From Weeksella virosa DSM 16922 (lineage in GTDB: Bacteria > Bacteroidota > Bacteroidia > Flavobacteriales > Weeksellaceae), in assembly GCF_000189415.1 (NCBI RefSeq), contig NC_015144.1:1474001-1538000 (forward strand): 64,000 nucleotides of DNA, in the 5' to 3' direction. Below are positions 52,669 to 61,817 of the stretch, piece after piece (the stretch's first letter is position 1; each line of letters begins with the position of its first letter). The translations under genes and the position numbers were made by a program. Under the pieces are notes generated by a model. It had not been told where the DNA came from. It searched no databases and saw nothing but the letters and a program-made list of their open reading frames with translations.

Positions 52669-53979
52669 TTACAATGGTTTGTCACCCTCAAATGTTACGA
52701 TGAAAGCATTTCTGAAACCTTTTGCTTGTACGACACTAAGTATTTTTTGTGCGTCCTCCATGGTTTTTGCTTGTCCGAAAAAGTACTTGAATAATGATCT
52801 TTCTTTTATGCGATAGACATCTTGCAAGCCGTTGAATTTTCCATCTTTATCGCGGTATTTTTTGTTAGAGGTCATGAACTGGATTCGATAAGTTTTATTA
52901 CCTTCTAACTTCTTGTTATCAGAAAATTCGACCCAAAAAGCTTCGGGAAATCCTTTTCTTTTCACAAAAGTGAGAAGTTCATCTCGTTCTGATAGTAAGT
53001 TGGTGTTCCCGTAATAATAGACAAAATTATCACCTTCTTGTACAATTTCTACATCTGTAAGCCCTTTCAACATAGGAGAGGTAGGAGAGAATTTTGATTT
53101 GCTCACCAAAAACTTAATTCTGAAATTTTTACCTACAACTGGTTTTTCAACCTCTTTTGGTTTTTCAACTACGGGTTGACTGCTTGCAACACGTCCCATT
53201 TTACGATCAAACTCTTCTTTGAAGGTTTTAAATGCTCTATAAATTGCTTCGGTTTGTTCTTGTTTTCCTCGTTCAGATGCTAGGTAATATCCTTCATCGT
53301 AATTAGAAATAAAACCAAGCTCAATCAACACAGAGGGTGAAGCATTGCCACGCAATACGTGAAAATTATTTTGTTTTACTCCTCGGCTATGACGATTGTT
53401 TTTTACAAAGTTTTTTTCTACCAAATCTGCAAATCGAATACTTTGATCTTTATAAGCTGCATTTTGAATCTCGAAGGCTATTACTGCTTCTGGATCGGTT
53501 GGGTCAAAGCGTGTATATTTTTCTTGATTGTCTTCCAAGAATATTACCGAGTTTTCTCGTCTAGAAACCTCATCGGTTTCGTTCATTCTTTTCAGTCCCA
53601 TGACAAAAGTTTCGGTACCGTAGGCTGAGGTATTGCTTGCCGAATTGCAATGAATCGAGATAAAAAGATTTGCCTTGTTTTTATTAGAAATAGCAGTTCT
53701 TTCGTGTAATGCTAAAAAAACATCCGATGTACGTGTGTAGACAACCGTTACGTCTTTTAGTTCTTTCTCAATCATTCTTCCCAATCGCATGGTAACATCT
53801 AAGGCAATGTTTTTCTCTAGATCGGCTACGCCTCGTGCACCAGCATCATGTCCTCCATGACCAGCATCAAGGACAACCACAAAATTATTTCTGGAATTTT
53901 TCTGACCAAAAACAATCATTGCGAAGCTAAATAGTAGTAAAAATAAATACTTTTGTATGTTAATCATTCTATAACGCAT
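52669..53979 (-). CDS. N-acetylmuramoyl-L-alanine amidase with C-terminal SPOR-like repeats
   Basis: The 436-residue protein has a signal peptide and an amidase_3 catalytic domain. Its zinc motif is in VVLDAGHGGHDAGARG, the histidine is in SIHCNSASN, and the catalytic glutamate is in VLIELGFISN (near residue 205). After a linker come two similar copies of about 65 residues: FRIKFLVSKSKF onward, and YRIQFMTSNKKYRDKD onward. Both look like SPOR domains that bind denuded glycan at the septum. The enzyme splits peptidoglycan during division or turnover. The ATG at 53967 would also keep the signal peptide. It diverges from lptD. Confidence 0.92.
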   Translation of the reverse strand: MRYRMINIQKYLFLLLFSFAMIVFGQKNSRNNFVVVLDAGHGGHDAGARGVADLEKNIALDVTMRLGRMIEKELKDVTVVYTRTSDVFLALHERTAISNKNKANLFISIHCNSASNTSAYGTETFVMGLKRMNETDEVSRRENSVIFLEDNQEKYTRFDPTDPEAVIAFEIQNAAYKDQSIRFADLVEKNFVKNNRHSRGVKQNNFHVLRGNASPSVLIELGFISNYDEGYYLASERGKQEQTEAIYRAFKTFKEEFDRKMGRVASSQPVVEKPKEVEKPVVGKNFRIKFLVSKSKFSPTSPMLKGLTDVEIVQEGDNFVYYYGNTNLLSERDELLTFVKRKGFPEAFWVEFSDNKKLEGNKTYRIQFMTSNKKYRDKDGKFNGLQDVYRIKERSLFKYFFGQAKTMEDAQKILSVVQAKGFRNAFIVTFEGDKPL

Positions 53980-53980
53980 A

Positions 53981-54009
53981 TTGTGAGATAGTTTTTTTAG
54001 TTAATTTTG
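53981..54009 (+). promoter_or_regulatory. Consensus promoter of lptD
   Basis: TTG (53981-53983), an 18-base spacer and TAATTTTG (54002-54009) match the Bacteroidota -33/-7 consensus. Transcription would start about 25 bases before a TTG codon at 54041, which supports that codon as the lptD start. The site also lies immediately upstream of the divergent amidase start. Confidence 0.75.
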
Positions 54010-54040
54010 ACGCAATTTAAAACAAAAATTACTTTTCAAC

Positions 54041-56689
54041 TTGTTTAGCAACGCTTTTAAACATATAATATTTTGTTCACCTTTCTTGGTTTGTACCATT
54101 TCGTATGGGCAAATGCAAGAGATGGATACACAAAAATCGAGTCAAAACTCTATCAAACTCGATACCATAATTCCAGTGAAAAAATCTAAATTAGAGCATA
54201 CGGTTGTGCGGTCGTCTGATGACGAAGTTCATGATCGCAAGAAAAATATCACCTATTTGTTGCGCCAGGCAAAAGTAGACTATGAGGATATGAAAATCGA
54301 AGCCGATTATATCGAAATTGATTGGAATACTGGTGATGTGTACGCAGAAGGCAAAAGAGATTCGATTGGCAATGTGACTGAACGTACAAAATTTAAGCAA
54401 GGTGCTAATGAGTTCGAGCAAGAAGCCTTCAAGGTTAATTTCAAAACCAAGATGGGAATAGCGTATAATATTCGTTTGAATGAAGATGAAGGAGTAATTG
54501 TAGCCGATCGTGTAAAAAGGATCAACGATTCTGTAATGTATCTTTCTCGGGCCGACTATACCACCGATACTTTTTTCAAGGAAGGAAAAACCAACGAGCC
54601 CGATTATGTTTTGCGAACGACAAGAGGGAAACTCATCGATAAAAAAGAAGAGGGAGAAAAACTCTTGATCACTGGCCCAACGAATATGCGAATCTATGAT
54701 ATCCCTACACCATTGGCATTACCATTTGCCTATATCCCGATGGGTAGTAAAAGGGCTGCAGGTATTTTGTTGCCATCATTCGGCGAACGTGCAGACGTTG
54801 GTTTTTATTTGGATGGATTAGGGTACTATATGCCTATTGGCGAATATCTCGACCTCGAACTTCAGACTAGATTCTACACCAAAGGAAGCTGGGGAGTAAA
54901 CTTGATGAGCCGATATAAAGTAAATTATCGGTTTCAGGGTAGTTTTGCAGGGAGTTACGAAAATCGGATAACAGGAATCAAAGGCTTAAATGCTGATACA
55001 CCAGGAGGAATTAGGGATCCGAGAAACATTTTTACACAATCGAAATTATATAATATTCGTTGGCAACATTCGCAAGATCAGAAATCAAATCCATACTTCA
55101 ACTTCAGTGCGAGTGTAAACTTTTCGAGTAGTCAGTACTATCAGCAATCAATTCGAAACTCAAATTATCTAAGTGGAGATGTTTACAACAACACTGCAAA
55201 CTCGAATATTAGTTTGCGCAAATCTTTCGAAAATTTACCCATCACGATGACTTTGGATGCATCACATTCGCAGAATTATCAAACCGGTAGAATCGATTTG
55301 ACGCTTCCTCGCTTCACGATGAACATGAGTAGACAGTTTCCTTTTGCACCAAAAACAGGTCTTAAAAAAGGTTTGTTGCATAATCTTGCTGTAACTTATG
55401 GCTTGAGTGCTGCCAATCAAATTGGGACGACTGATGATACTTTTTTCACCGATGTGATGTGGAGAGAACAAATGCGAACAGGTGTTCAGCATAAGGTAGA
55501 TTTATCAACCAATGTTACCTTGGCCAATTATTTCCCGTTAACACTTTCAGCAAATTATCACGAAGTTTGGGCGTTGAACAATACCCGAAAATATTGGGAC
55601 GAAAACTCGGAAACGGTAATTGCAGAACGATTGAATGGTTTTTATCGCTATGGGAATATAAACACGTCGGCAAGTGTAAGTACAAGTTTGTATGGGACAT
55701 GGTTAGCCAAAGATAAAGACGCTAAGATACAGGGTATTCGCCATGTTCTTACGCCATCATTTGGTTATAGTTTTAGCCCAAATACCGGTGCTAAATATAT
55801 AGGAGTTTATGGCCAACCAGATAGCAATTCTGCAAATTCTGCTTTGCAATATCACAACTATAATTTTTTCGAGAATACTTTATATGGCCTCCCGAATACA
55901 CAAGTGACAAATGCATTGAATTTTTCGCTGTCGAATAATCTAGAACTGAAAGTTCGGGACGAAAAAGAAAAGTCGGGTTACCGAAAAATCAAGATTTTCG
56001 ATTATCTAAATTTTAGTACAGCCTATAACTTTGCTGCAGATGAATTTAGGTTGAGCCCGATATCGATGTCTGGTTCTACAAGTCTTTTGGGTCGAAATAT
56101 GAAACTGAATTTCAGTGCTACTTTTGATCCTTATAAAATCCAATTCGCAGAAGGAAGTCGTTTCGGAACCCGAATCGATGAGTTGGGAGCTTTCAGAGTC
56201 TCAGCTTTCAATATCAACACAGGCTATACGTTTGACAATAATACGTTCGGTGGGAAAAAATTCGATGCGAAGAATTATAAAAAACAAGGAACCATCTTAG
56301 ACGAAGTTTTCTATTTTGATGAAGAAGATTATGCACAATTTTCTATTCCGTGGAGTTTTGGGGTAAATCTTGGGTATACTTACGCCAAAGGCTTGTCTCG
56401 AGAAGCAACTCAGAACGCATCGATGGCTATGACAGCTTCGGTATCTCCATCGCCATATTGGCAAATCTCTGCCAACGGAACGTATGATTTGGTAAACAAA
56501 GAATTGGTGGGGACAAGAATTAGCTTGGCGCGTGATTTACGAAGCTTTAACTTCACCTTTAGTTGGATTCCGGTTGGTGTGTATAAAACCTGGGATTTCT
56601 TTATTGGTATAAAAGCGTCTATCTTAAGTGATGCTGTGAAGTACGAACAACAATCATCTAATCAACTATTCAATACAGTAGGATTCTAA
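54041..56689 (+). CDS. lptD: LPS-assembly protein LptD (OstA-like)
   Basis: The 882-residue protein inserts lipopolysaccharide into the outer membrane with LptE. It has a signal peptide (FSNAFKHIIFCSPFLVCTIS), and an OstA/LptA-like domain at about residues 65-185 with VDYEDMKIEADYIEIDWNTG and GDVYAEGK. From about 210 a large beta-barrel follows (IPTPLALPFAYIPMGSKRAAG at its start) and it ends SNQLFNTVGF. The start is a TTG: the frame has no upstream ATG before a stop, the next ATG (54113) would delete the signal peptide, and a good promoter lies 32 bases upstream. It diverges from the amidase gene. Confidence 0.9.
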   Translation: MFSNAFKHIIFCSPFLVCTISYGQMQEMDTQKSSQNSIKLDTIIPVKKSKLEHTVVRSSDDEVHDRKKNITYLLRQAKVDYEDMKIEADYIEIDWNTGDVYAEGKRDSIGNVTERTKFKQGANEFEQEAFKVNFKTKMGIAYNIRLNEDEGVIVADRVKRINDSVMYLSRADYTTDTFFKEGKTNEPDYVLRTTRGKLIDKKEEGEKLLITGPTNMRIYDIPTPLALPFAYIPMGSKRAAGILLPSFGERADVGFYLDGLGYYMPIGEYLDLELQTRFYTKGSWGVNLMSRYKVNYRFQGSFAGSYENRITGIKGLNADTPGGIRDPRNIFTQSKLYNIRWQHSQDQKSNPYFNFSASVNFSSSQYYQQSIRNSNYLSGDVYNNTANSNISLRKSFENLPITMTLDASHSQNYQTGRIDLTLPRFTMNMSRQFPFAPKTGLKKGLLHNLAVTYGLSAANQIGTTDDTFFTDVMWREQMRTGVQHKVDLSTNVTLANYFPLTLSANYHEVWALNNTRKYWDENSETVIAERLNGFYRYGNINTSASVSTSLYGTWLAKDKDAKIQGIRHVLTPSFGYSFSPNTGAKYIGVYGQPDSNSANSALQYHNYNFFENTLYGLPNTQVTNALNFSLSNNLELKVRDEKEKSGYRKIKIFDYLNFSTAYNFAADEFRLSPISMSGSTSLLGRNMKLNFSATFDPYKIQFAEGSRFGTRIDELGAFRVSAFNINTGYTFDNNTFGGKKFDAKNYKKQGTILDEVFYFDEEDYAQFSIPWSFGVNLGYTYAKGLSREATQNASMAMTASVSPSPYWQISANGTYDLVNKELVGTRISLARDLRSFNFTFSWIPVGVYKTWDFFIGIKASILSDAVKYEQQSSNQLFNTVGF

Positions 56690-56754
56690 TCAAGACAATT
56701 AAATTTATAGAGAATATAAACAAAGAGGATTTTTAACCTAATAAAAAAGAGAAC

Positions 56755-57147
56755 ATGAGAAAAGTAATTCATACAGAAAATGCACCCAAAGCCATCGGAC
56801 CTTATTCGCAAGCAATTGTGTGTAACGGATTAATTTTTGTATCGGGGCAAGTGCCGGTTAACCCGGAAACCGGTGAAGTAGTCTCTTCATCTTTTGCCGA
56901 TGAGGTCCATCAGGTAATGAAAAATGTAAATGCGATTTTAGCTCAAGCAGGGACGTCTATAAATAATGTAGTAAAAGTTACTATATTCTTGAGCGATATG
57001 AATAACTTTGCGGAGTTGAACGAACTATACGCTGGTTATTTTTCGAGCGATCAATATCCTGCGCGCGAATGTGTACAGGTGGCACGTTTGCCACGCGATG
57101 TGAATGTAGAAATATCGGTGATAGCACAATGTGAAACAAAATCATGA
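56755..57147 (+). CDS. ridA: RidA family 2-iminobutanoate/2-iminopropanoate deaminase
   Basis: The 130-residue protein has the RidA family motifs NAPKAIGPYSQAIVCNGLIF, then FVSGQVPVNPETG, and the C-terminal YPARECVQVARLPRD with the conserved catalytic Arg and Glu. It removes reactive imines released by pyridoxal-phosphate enzymes. The length is normal. Its stop overlaps the start of the next gene (ATGA), so the two are coupled. Nothing unusual is seen. Confidence 0.93.
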   Translation: MRKVIHTENAPKAIGPYSQAIVCNGLIFVSGQVPVNPETGEVVSSSFADEVHQVMKNVNAILAQAGTSINNVVKVTIFLSDMNNFAELNELYAGYFSSDQYPARECVQVARLPRDVNVEISVIAQCETKS

Positions 57148-57614
57148 TTAAAGATCGAACTATCCTACGAAACGCCATTGCAGTTATTATAGGCTTGGTT
57201 GTTGCCCTTGTGTTTATTACCACGGCCATAACATTTGTTGCTACCTCTTATGGGTGGGAAGTGGATGGTCTTATTTTTGATGAATGGCGACATGTAGTGA
57301 AAAACTTTGCACGACTATCAGAAGCCAATCAAGAGAGAGGTTTCTTTTGGTCTTTGTTGATTTCTGCCGGTATCGGGTCAATGATTGGAGGAACTGTAAC
57401 CGCAGTTTTGGTAAAAAGAGCCAAGTTAGCTTATGCAATGCTAATCGGTTTTATCCTGTTGCTAATCGGTTTGTTGGATATAATTTTCACTCCTTATCAT
57501 CCGTTTTGGTACGAAATTATCCTTTTACCTGTACTCTTTTTCTTCTCATGGTTAGGAGGGAAAGTAGTCGTAGTAATCTATAAAAAATTCTTTCGATATC
57601 AGAAAGTATTATAA
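57144..57614 (+). CDS. Small four-helix membrane protein, unknown function
   Basis: The 156-residue protein has four predicted helices: residues 9-30 (AVIIGLVVALVFITTAITFV), about 68-92, about 94-115 and about 120-146. A loop rich in Trp/Arg between the first two carries WRHVVKNFARLSEANQERG. It resembles conserved Flavobacteriia membrane proteins but I recognise no family. It overlaps the ridA stop and is followed four bases later by pdxA, so it is part of a ridA-pdxA transcript. Function cannot be inferred. Confidence 0.72.
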   Translation: MIKDRTILRNAIAVIIGLVVALVFITTAITFVATSYGWEVDGLIFDEWRHVVKNFARLSEANQERGFFWSLLISAGIGSMIGGTVTAVLVKRAKLAYAMLIGFILLLIGLLDIIFTPYHPFWYEIILLPVLFFFSWLGGKVVVVIYKKFFRYQKVL

Positions 57615-57618
57615 TATT

Positions 57619-58692
57619 ATGAATGAACATCCTACAAAAATAAAAATAGCCATCTCCATAGGCGATTATAATGGAATAGGGCCCGAAGTGATTTTGAAGA
57701 GTTTGGCCGAAAAAGAAATCACCGATTTTTTTACACCAATAATTTTCGCATCCACGAAGTTGCTCAACTTCCATAAAGATATTTTGAAATTAGATCGGAT
57801 ATATTTACAAGGAATTCCCCATGCAAGCAAAGCAGTAGAAGGAAAAATAAACGTTGTAAATCTCTGGAAAAACCCTATAGAAACCCATTTCGGCCAATCG
57901 ACCAAAGAAGCTGGTGAGTATGCTTACCAATCGTTAAAAGCTGCCGCAGAAGCAGTTTTAGAAGGTCATGCCGATGTGTTGGTAACGGCACCAATCAATA
58001 AAGACAATATACAATCAGAAATATTTCAGTTCCCTGGACATACCGAATATTTAGGAAAAGTATGGGGCGGGAGTCCGCTTATGTTTATGGTGTCAGACGA
58101 TATAAAAGTAGGGTTGGTAACGCAACATGTCCCTTTGCAAGAAGTTGTACATAACATTACACCCAAAAGTGTTGAGGAGAAAATTAAGCAAATCCAAAAC
58201 TCGTTGATTCGCGATTTTGGGATAGAAAAACCAAAAATTGCGGTTTTAGGCCTCAATCCACATGCAGGTGATAACGGTTTGTTGGGTAAAGAAGAACAAG
58301 AGATTTTGTTACCTATTATCGATAAAAAACGAGAACAAGGGCATATAGTTTTAGGACCTTATCCGGCAGATAGTTTTTTTACACCTCACAATCTGCATGC
58401 GTTTGATGCAGTTCTAGCGATGTATCATGATCAAGGATTGACGCCTTTCAAGACAATAGCTTTCGAAGAAGGGGTGAATTTCACAGCCGGCTTACCGTTT
58501 GTACGTACATCACCAGATCATGGCGTAGCCTACGATATCGCAGGCAAAGGAATTGCCAATCAGGCTTCTTTTAGAGAAGCCTTGTTTATGGCAGTAGAGA
58601 TTTACCGAAAACGTAACGAATACGAAGTACTGACAAAAAATGTTCTCAAGCCTATGAAAATAAAGGTAGAAAAAGGTGATGAGAGCGAGTAA
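57619..58692 (+). CDS. pdxA: 4-hydroxythreonine-4-phosphate dehydrogenase
   Basis: The 357-residue enzyme of pyridoxal 5'-phosphate synthesis has the PdxA opening IAISIGDYNGIGPEVILKSL. The metal-binding residues appear in PGHTEYLGKVWG, NPHAGDNGLLGKEE and MYHDQGLTPFKTIAF, followed by AGLPFVRTSPDHGVAYDIAG. It oxidises 4-phosphohydroxythreonine with NAD. It starts 4 bases after the membrane-protein gene, in one transcript with ridA. RidA acts on imines from PLP enzymes, so the pairing makes sense, but this is inference. Confidence 0.95.
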   Translation: MNEHPTKIKIAISIGDYNGIGPEVILKSLAEKEITDFFTPIIFASTKLLNFHKDILKLDRIYLQGIPHASKAVEGKINVVNLWKNPIETHFGQSTKEAGEYAYQSLKAAAEAVLEGHADVLVTAPINKDNIQSEIFQFPGHTEYLGKVWGGSPLMFMVSDDIKVGLVTQHVPLQEVVHNITPKSVEEKIKQIQNSLIRDFGIEKPKIAVLGLNPHAGDNGLLGKEEQEILLPIIDKKREQGHIVLGPYPADSFFTPHNLHAFDAVLAMYHDQGLTPFKTIAFEEGVNFTAGLPFVRTSPDHGVAYDIAGKGIANQASFREALFMAVEIYRKRNEYEVLTKNVLKPMKIKVEKGDESE

Positions 58693-58750
58693 GAATAAAA
58701 ACTTTTAAAAAAAAATATCCTATTTTATCTCAATAGATTAAAATAAATAT

Positions 58751-58758
58751 TATCTTTG
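58751..58758 (+). promoter_or_regulatory. -7 element of the DUF177-rpmF unit
   Basis: TATCTTTG matches TAnnTTTG exactly, 15 bases before the ATG at 58774. The preceding region has no TTG at the expected spacing. Confidence 0.5.
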
Positions 58759-58773
58759 CAAACCTTTTGTGTG

Positions 58774-59379
<606 letters not shown>

Positions 59380-59434
59380 GAATAGAGAGAAAAAATAATA
59401 AAAATACGTATAAACGAAATAAAAGTAGATAGAT

Positions 59435-59632
59435 ATGGCACATCCTAAGAGACGTCAGTCAACCACAAGAAGAGATAAAAGAAGAACACATTACAAAATC
59501 GAAGCTCCGCAGTTAGCAATCGACAAAACAACAGGTGAAGCTCACTTATATCATAGAGCGCACTGGTCTGATGGGAAATTATACTACAAAGGAAAGGTAG
59601 TATTAGAAAAAGAAACAGAAGTTTCAGAATAA
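59435..59632 (+). CDS. rpmF: 50S ribosomal protein bL32, cysteine-free
   Basis: The 65-residue protein starts [20 protein letters not shown] and ends [14 protein letters not shown], typical L32. The core segment [17 protein letters not shown] is conserved in Bacteroidota. The zinc-binding form has four cysteines; none is present here, so it does not bind zinc. L32 sits near the peptidyl-transferase region. It follows the DUF177 gene as in most bacteria. A terminator follows, so accB is not obviously in the same transcript. Confidence 0.95.
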   Translation: MAHPKRRQSTTRRDKRRTHYKIEAPQLAIDKTTGEAHLYHRAHWSDGKLYYKGKVVLEKETEVSE

Positions 59633-59648
59633 TCCTTTGATAAAGAAA

Positions 59649-59688
59649 AAAAAGCTGTTTCTTGTAAAAGAGACAGCTTTTTATTTTT
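59649..59688 (+). terminator. Intrinsic terminator after rpmF
   Basis: AAAAAGCTGTTTC pairs with GAGACAGCTTTTT (one G-U pair) around an eight-base loop. The right arm ends in T's. It starts 17 bases past the rpmF stop. Confidence 0.85.
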
Positions 59689-59752
59689 ATTATTAATAAA
59701 TTTGAGTACTTTATAAAAAGGAAAAGTAACGTTAGGCTAAAAAAAATCAAGT

Positions 59753-60229
59753 ATGGATATTAAAGACATTCAAAATTTAATCAAGTTTGTTTCTAAAGCA
59801 GAAGTTGCAGAAGTAAGCATCAAGCAAGAAGATATCGAAATCAAAATAAAAACCTTGCATAGTGTACCTGCACAGGCTGGTGTACAACAAGTATATGTAC
59901 CTCCAATGCCAGCTGCTCAAGCGCCAACAATTCCAGCGGCACCTGTAGAGCCGGCAGCAGCCCCAGCAGCAGTAGATGAAGACGCTAATTTGGTTACTGT
60001 AAAATCTCCAATGATTGGTACTTTTTACCGTGCAGCAGGTCCAGGAAAAGAACCATTTGTGCAAGTGGGAGATTCCATTGCACCAGGAAAAGTACTGTGT
60101 ATTGTTGAGGCGATGAAACTTTTTAATGAAATTGAAGCAGAAGTTTCGGGTAAAATCGTAAAAATCTTAGTAGATGACGCTACGCCTGTAGAATATGACC
60201 AACCATTATTTTTGGTAGATCCAGCATAA
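59753..60229 (+). CDS. accB: Biotin carboxyl carrier protein of acetyl-CoA carboxylase
   Basis: The 158-residue protein has a short N-terminal helical part, a Pro/Ala-rich linker (PPMPAAQAPTIPAAPVEPAA) and a C-terminal biotinyl domain. The biotinylation motif is EAMKLFNEIE with the target Lys122. It carries carboxybiotin between AccC and the carboxyltransferase in the first step of fatty-acid synthesis. AMKL in place of AMKM is usual in Bacteroidota. It is followed by accC after 106 bases, probably in one transcript. Confidence 0.95.
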   Translation: MDIKDIQNLIKFVSKAEVAEVSIKQEDIEIKIKTLHSVPAQAGVQQVYVPPMPAAQAPTIPAAPVEPAAAPAAVDEDANLVTVKSPMIGTFYRAAGPGKEPFVQVGDSIAPGKVLCIVEAMKLFNEIEAEVSGKIVKILVDDATPVEYDQPLFLVDPA

Positions 60230-60335
60230 TTTAGTTAGCACGCAATATTATTTTGGTAAGATAGAAACTGATTTATAGGATAATATTGAATAGAATTACT
60301 AATTTCATCAAACCATTAATTCACTAATTAAAATT

Positions 60336-61697
60336 ATGTTCAAAAAAATATTAATTGCCAACCGAGGAGAAATTGCTATGCGTGTCATTCGGACAGCAAA
60401 AGAAATGGGAATACAAACCGTAGCAGTGTACTCTAAAGCAGATGAAACCTCTTTGCATGTACGTTTCGCAGACGAAGCCGTATGTATCGGTCCAGCACCA
60501 AGTAAAGATTCTTACCTGAAAATGACCAATATTATTGCAGCGGCAGAAATCACCGATGCTGATGCAATTCATCCAGGTTATGGATTTTTATCAGAAAATT
60601 CTACTTTCTCTAAAATTTGTGCTTCGAATAACATAAAATTCATTGGTGCAACACCAGAGCAAATCGATCGGATGGGCGATAAAGCCAATGCAAAAGCAAC
60701 CATGAAGGCAGCAGGAGTTCCTGTAGTTCCTGGTTCAGATGGCTTGTTAGAGAGCTATGAGCAAGCATTAGAAATAGCTCGTGAAATCAAATTCCCTGTT
60801 ATGTTAAAAGCAACTGCCGGTGGTGGCGGTAAAGGAATGCGAGCTGTTTGGAAAGAAGAAGATTTACTCAGTGCATGGGAGTCTGCTCGTACAGAAGCCG
60901 CTGCTGCTTTTGGTAACGATGGGATGTATATGGAAAAGCTGATCGAAGAACCTCGTCACATTGAAATTCAAGTAGCAGGAGATCAGTTCGGGAAAGCGTG
61001 TCATTTATCAGAGCGCGATTGTTCTATTCAACGTCGTAATCAAAAACTAGTAGAAGAAACTCCTTCACCTATCATGACCGAAGAATTGCGTAAGCGTATG
61101 GGGGAAGCTGCTATAAAAGCTGCTGAATTTATTGGGTATGAAGGGGTAGGAACAATTGAATTTCTGGTAGATAAACATGGAGACTTTTACTTTATGGAGA
61201 TGAATACCCGTATCCAAGTAGAGCATCCAATTACCGAGCAAGTTACAGGCTTTGATCTTATTCGTGAGCAGATTTTGTTAGCAGCTGGACAACCGATTTC
61301 GGGGAAAAACTATTATCCAACCATGCATTCTATCGAATGTAGAATCAATGCAGAAGATCCTTATAATGATTTCCGTCCTTCACCTGGTAAGATTACGTCT
61401 ATCAACATTCCTGGGGGGAACGGAGTGCGTGTAGATACACATGTCTATGCTGGATACACGATACCGCCAAATTACGATTCTATGATTGCAAAGTTAATTA
61501 CGACAGCAATGACAAGAGAAGAGGCTATACAGAAAATGAAGCGTGCCTTGGAAGAATTTTATATCGAAGGTATCAAAACAACCGTACCGTTTCATCTGCA
61601 ATTGATGGATGATCCAGATTTTATTGCAGGAAATTATACCACAAAATTCATGGAAGATTTCGTTTTAGATCCTTCTTATGCAGAATATGAAGGATAG
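60336..61697 (+). CDS. accC: Acetyl-CoA carboxylase biotin carboxylase subunit
   Basis: The 453-residue enzyme has the biotin carboxylase fold: [20 protein letters not shown] at the start, [13 protein letters not shown], then the ATP-grasp loop [14 protein letters not shown]. Near the end of the ATP-grasp are [19 protein letters not shown] and the conserved RINAEDP. It carboxylates biotin on AccB using ATP and bicarbonate. Length is normal. It is cotranscribed with accB and ends at a terminator. Confidence 0.97.
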   Translation: MFKKILIANRGEIAMRVIRTAKEMGIQTVAVYSKADETSLHVRFADEAVCIGPAPSKDSYLKMTNIIAAAEITDADAIHPGYGFLSENSTFSKICASNNIKFIGATPEQIDRMGDKANAKATMKAAGVPVVPGSDGLLESYEQALEIAREIKFPVMLKATAGGGGKGMRAVWKEEDLLSAWESARTEAAAAFGNDGMYMEKLIEEPRHIEIQVAGDQFGKACHLSERDCSIQRRNQKLVEETPSPIMTEELRKRMGEAAIKAAEFIGYEGVGTIEFLVDKHGDFYFMEMNTRIQVEHPITEQVTGFDLIREQILLAAGQPISGKNYYPTMHSIECRINAEDPYNDFRPSPGKITSINIPGGNGVRVDTHVYAGYTIPPNYDSMIAKLITTAMTREEAIQKMKRALEEFYIEGIKTTVPFHLQLMDDPDFIAGNYTTKFMEDFVLDPSYAEYEG

Positions 61698-61719
61698 ATT
61701 GAAATAATTCTCTAAATAT

Positions 61720-61751
61720 AAAAAACTCAGACAGAAAGTTTGAGTTTTTTT
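61720..61751 (+). terminator. Intrinsic terminator after accC
   Basis: AAAAACTCA pairs with TGAGTTTTT around an 11-base loop, ending in T's. It lies 23 bases past the accC stop. Confidence 0.8.
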
Positions 61752-61792
61752 GTTATTAATAAATAAGGTTTAATAAATTGTATAAAAAATTG

Positions 61793-61800
61793 TACATTTG
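61793..61800 (+). promoter_or_regulatory. -7 element of tig
   Basis: TACATTTG matches TAnnTTTG exactly, 17 bases before the ATG at 61818. No TTG is seen at the expected distance. Confidence 0.5.
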
Positions 61801-61817
61801 CAACCCAAATTCAAACG

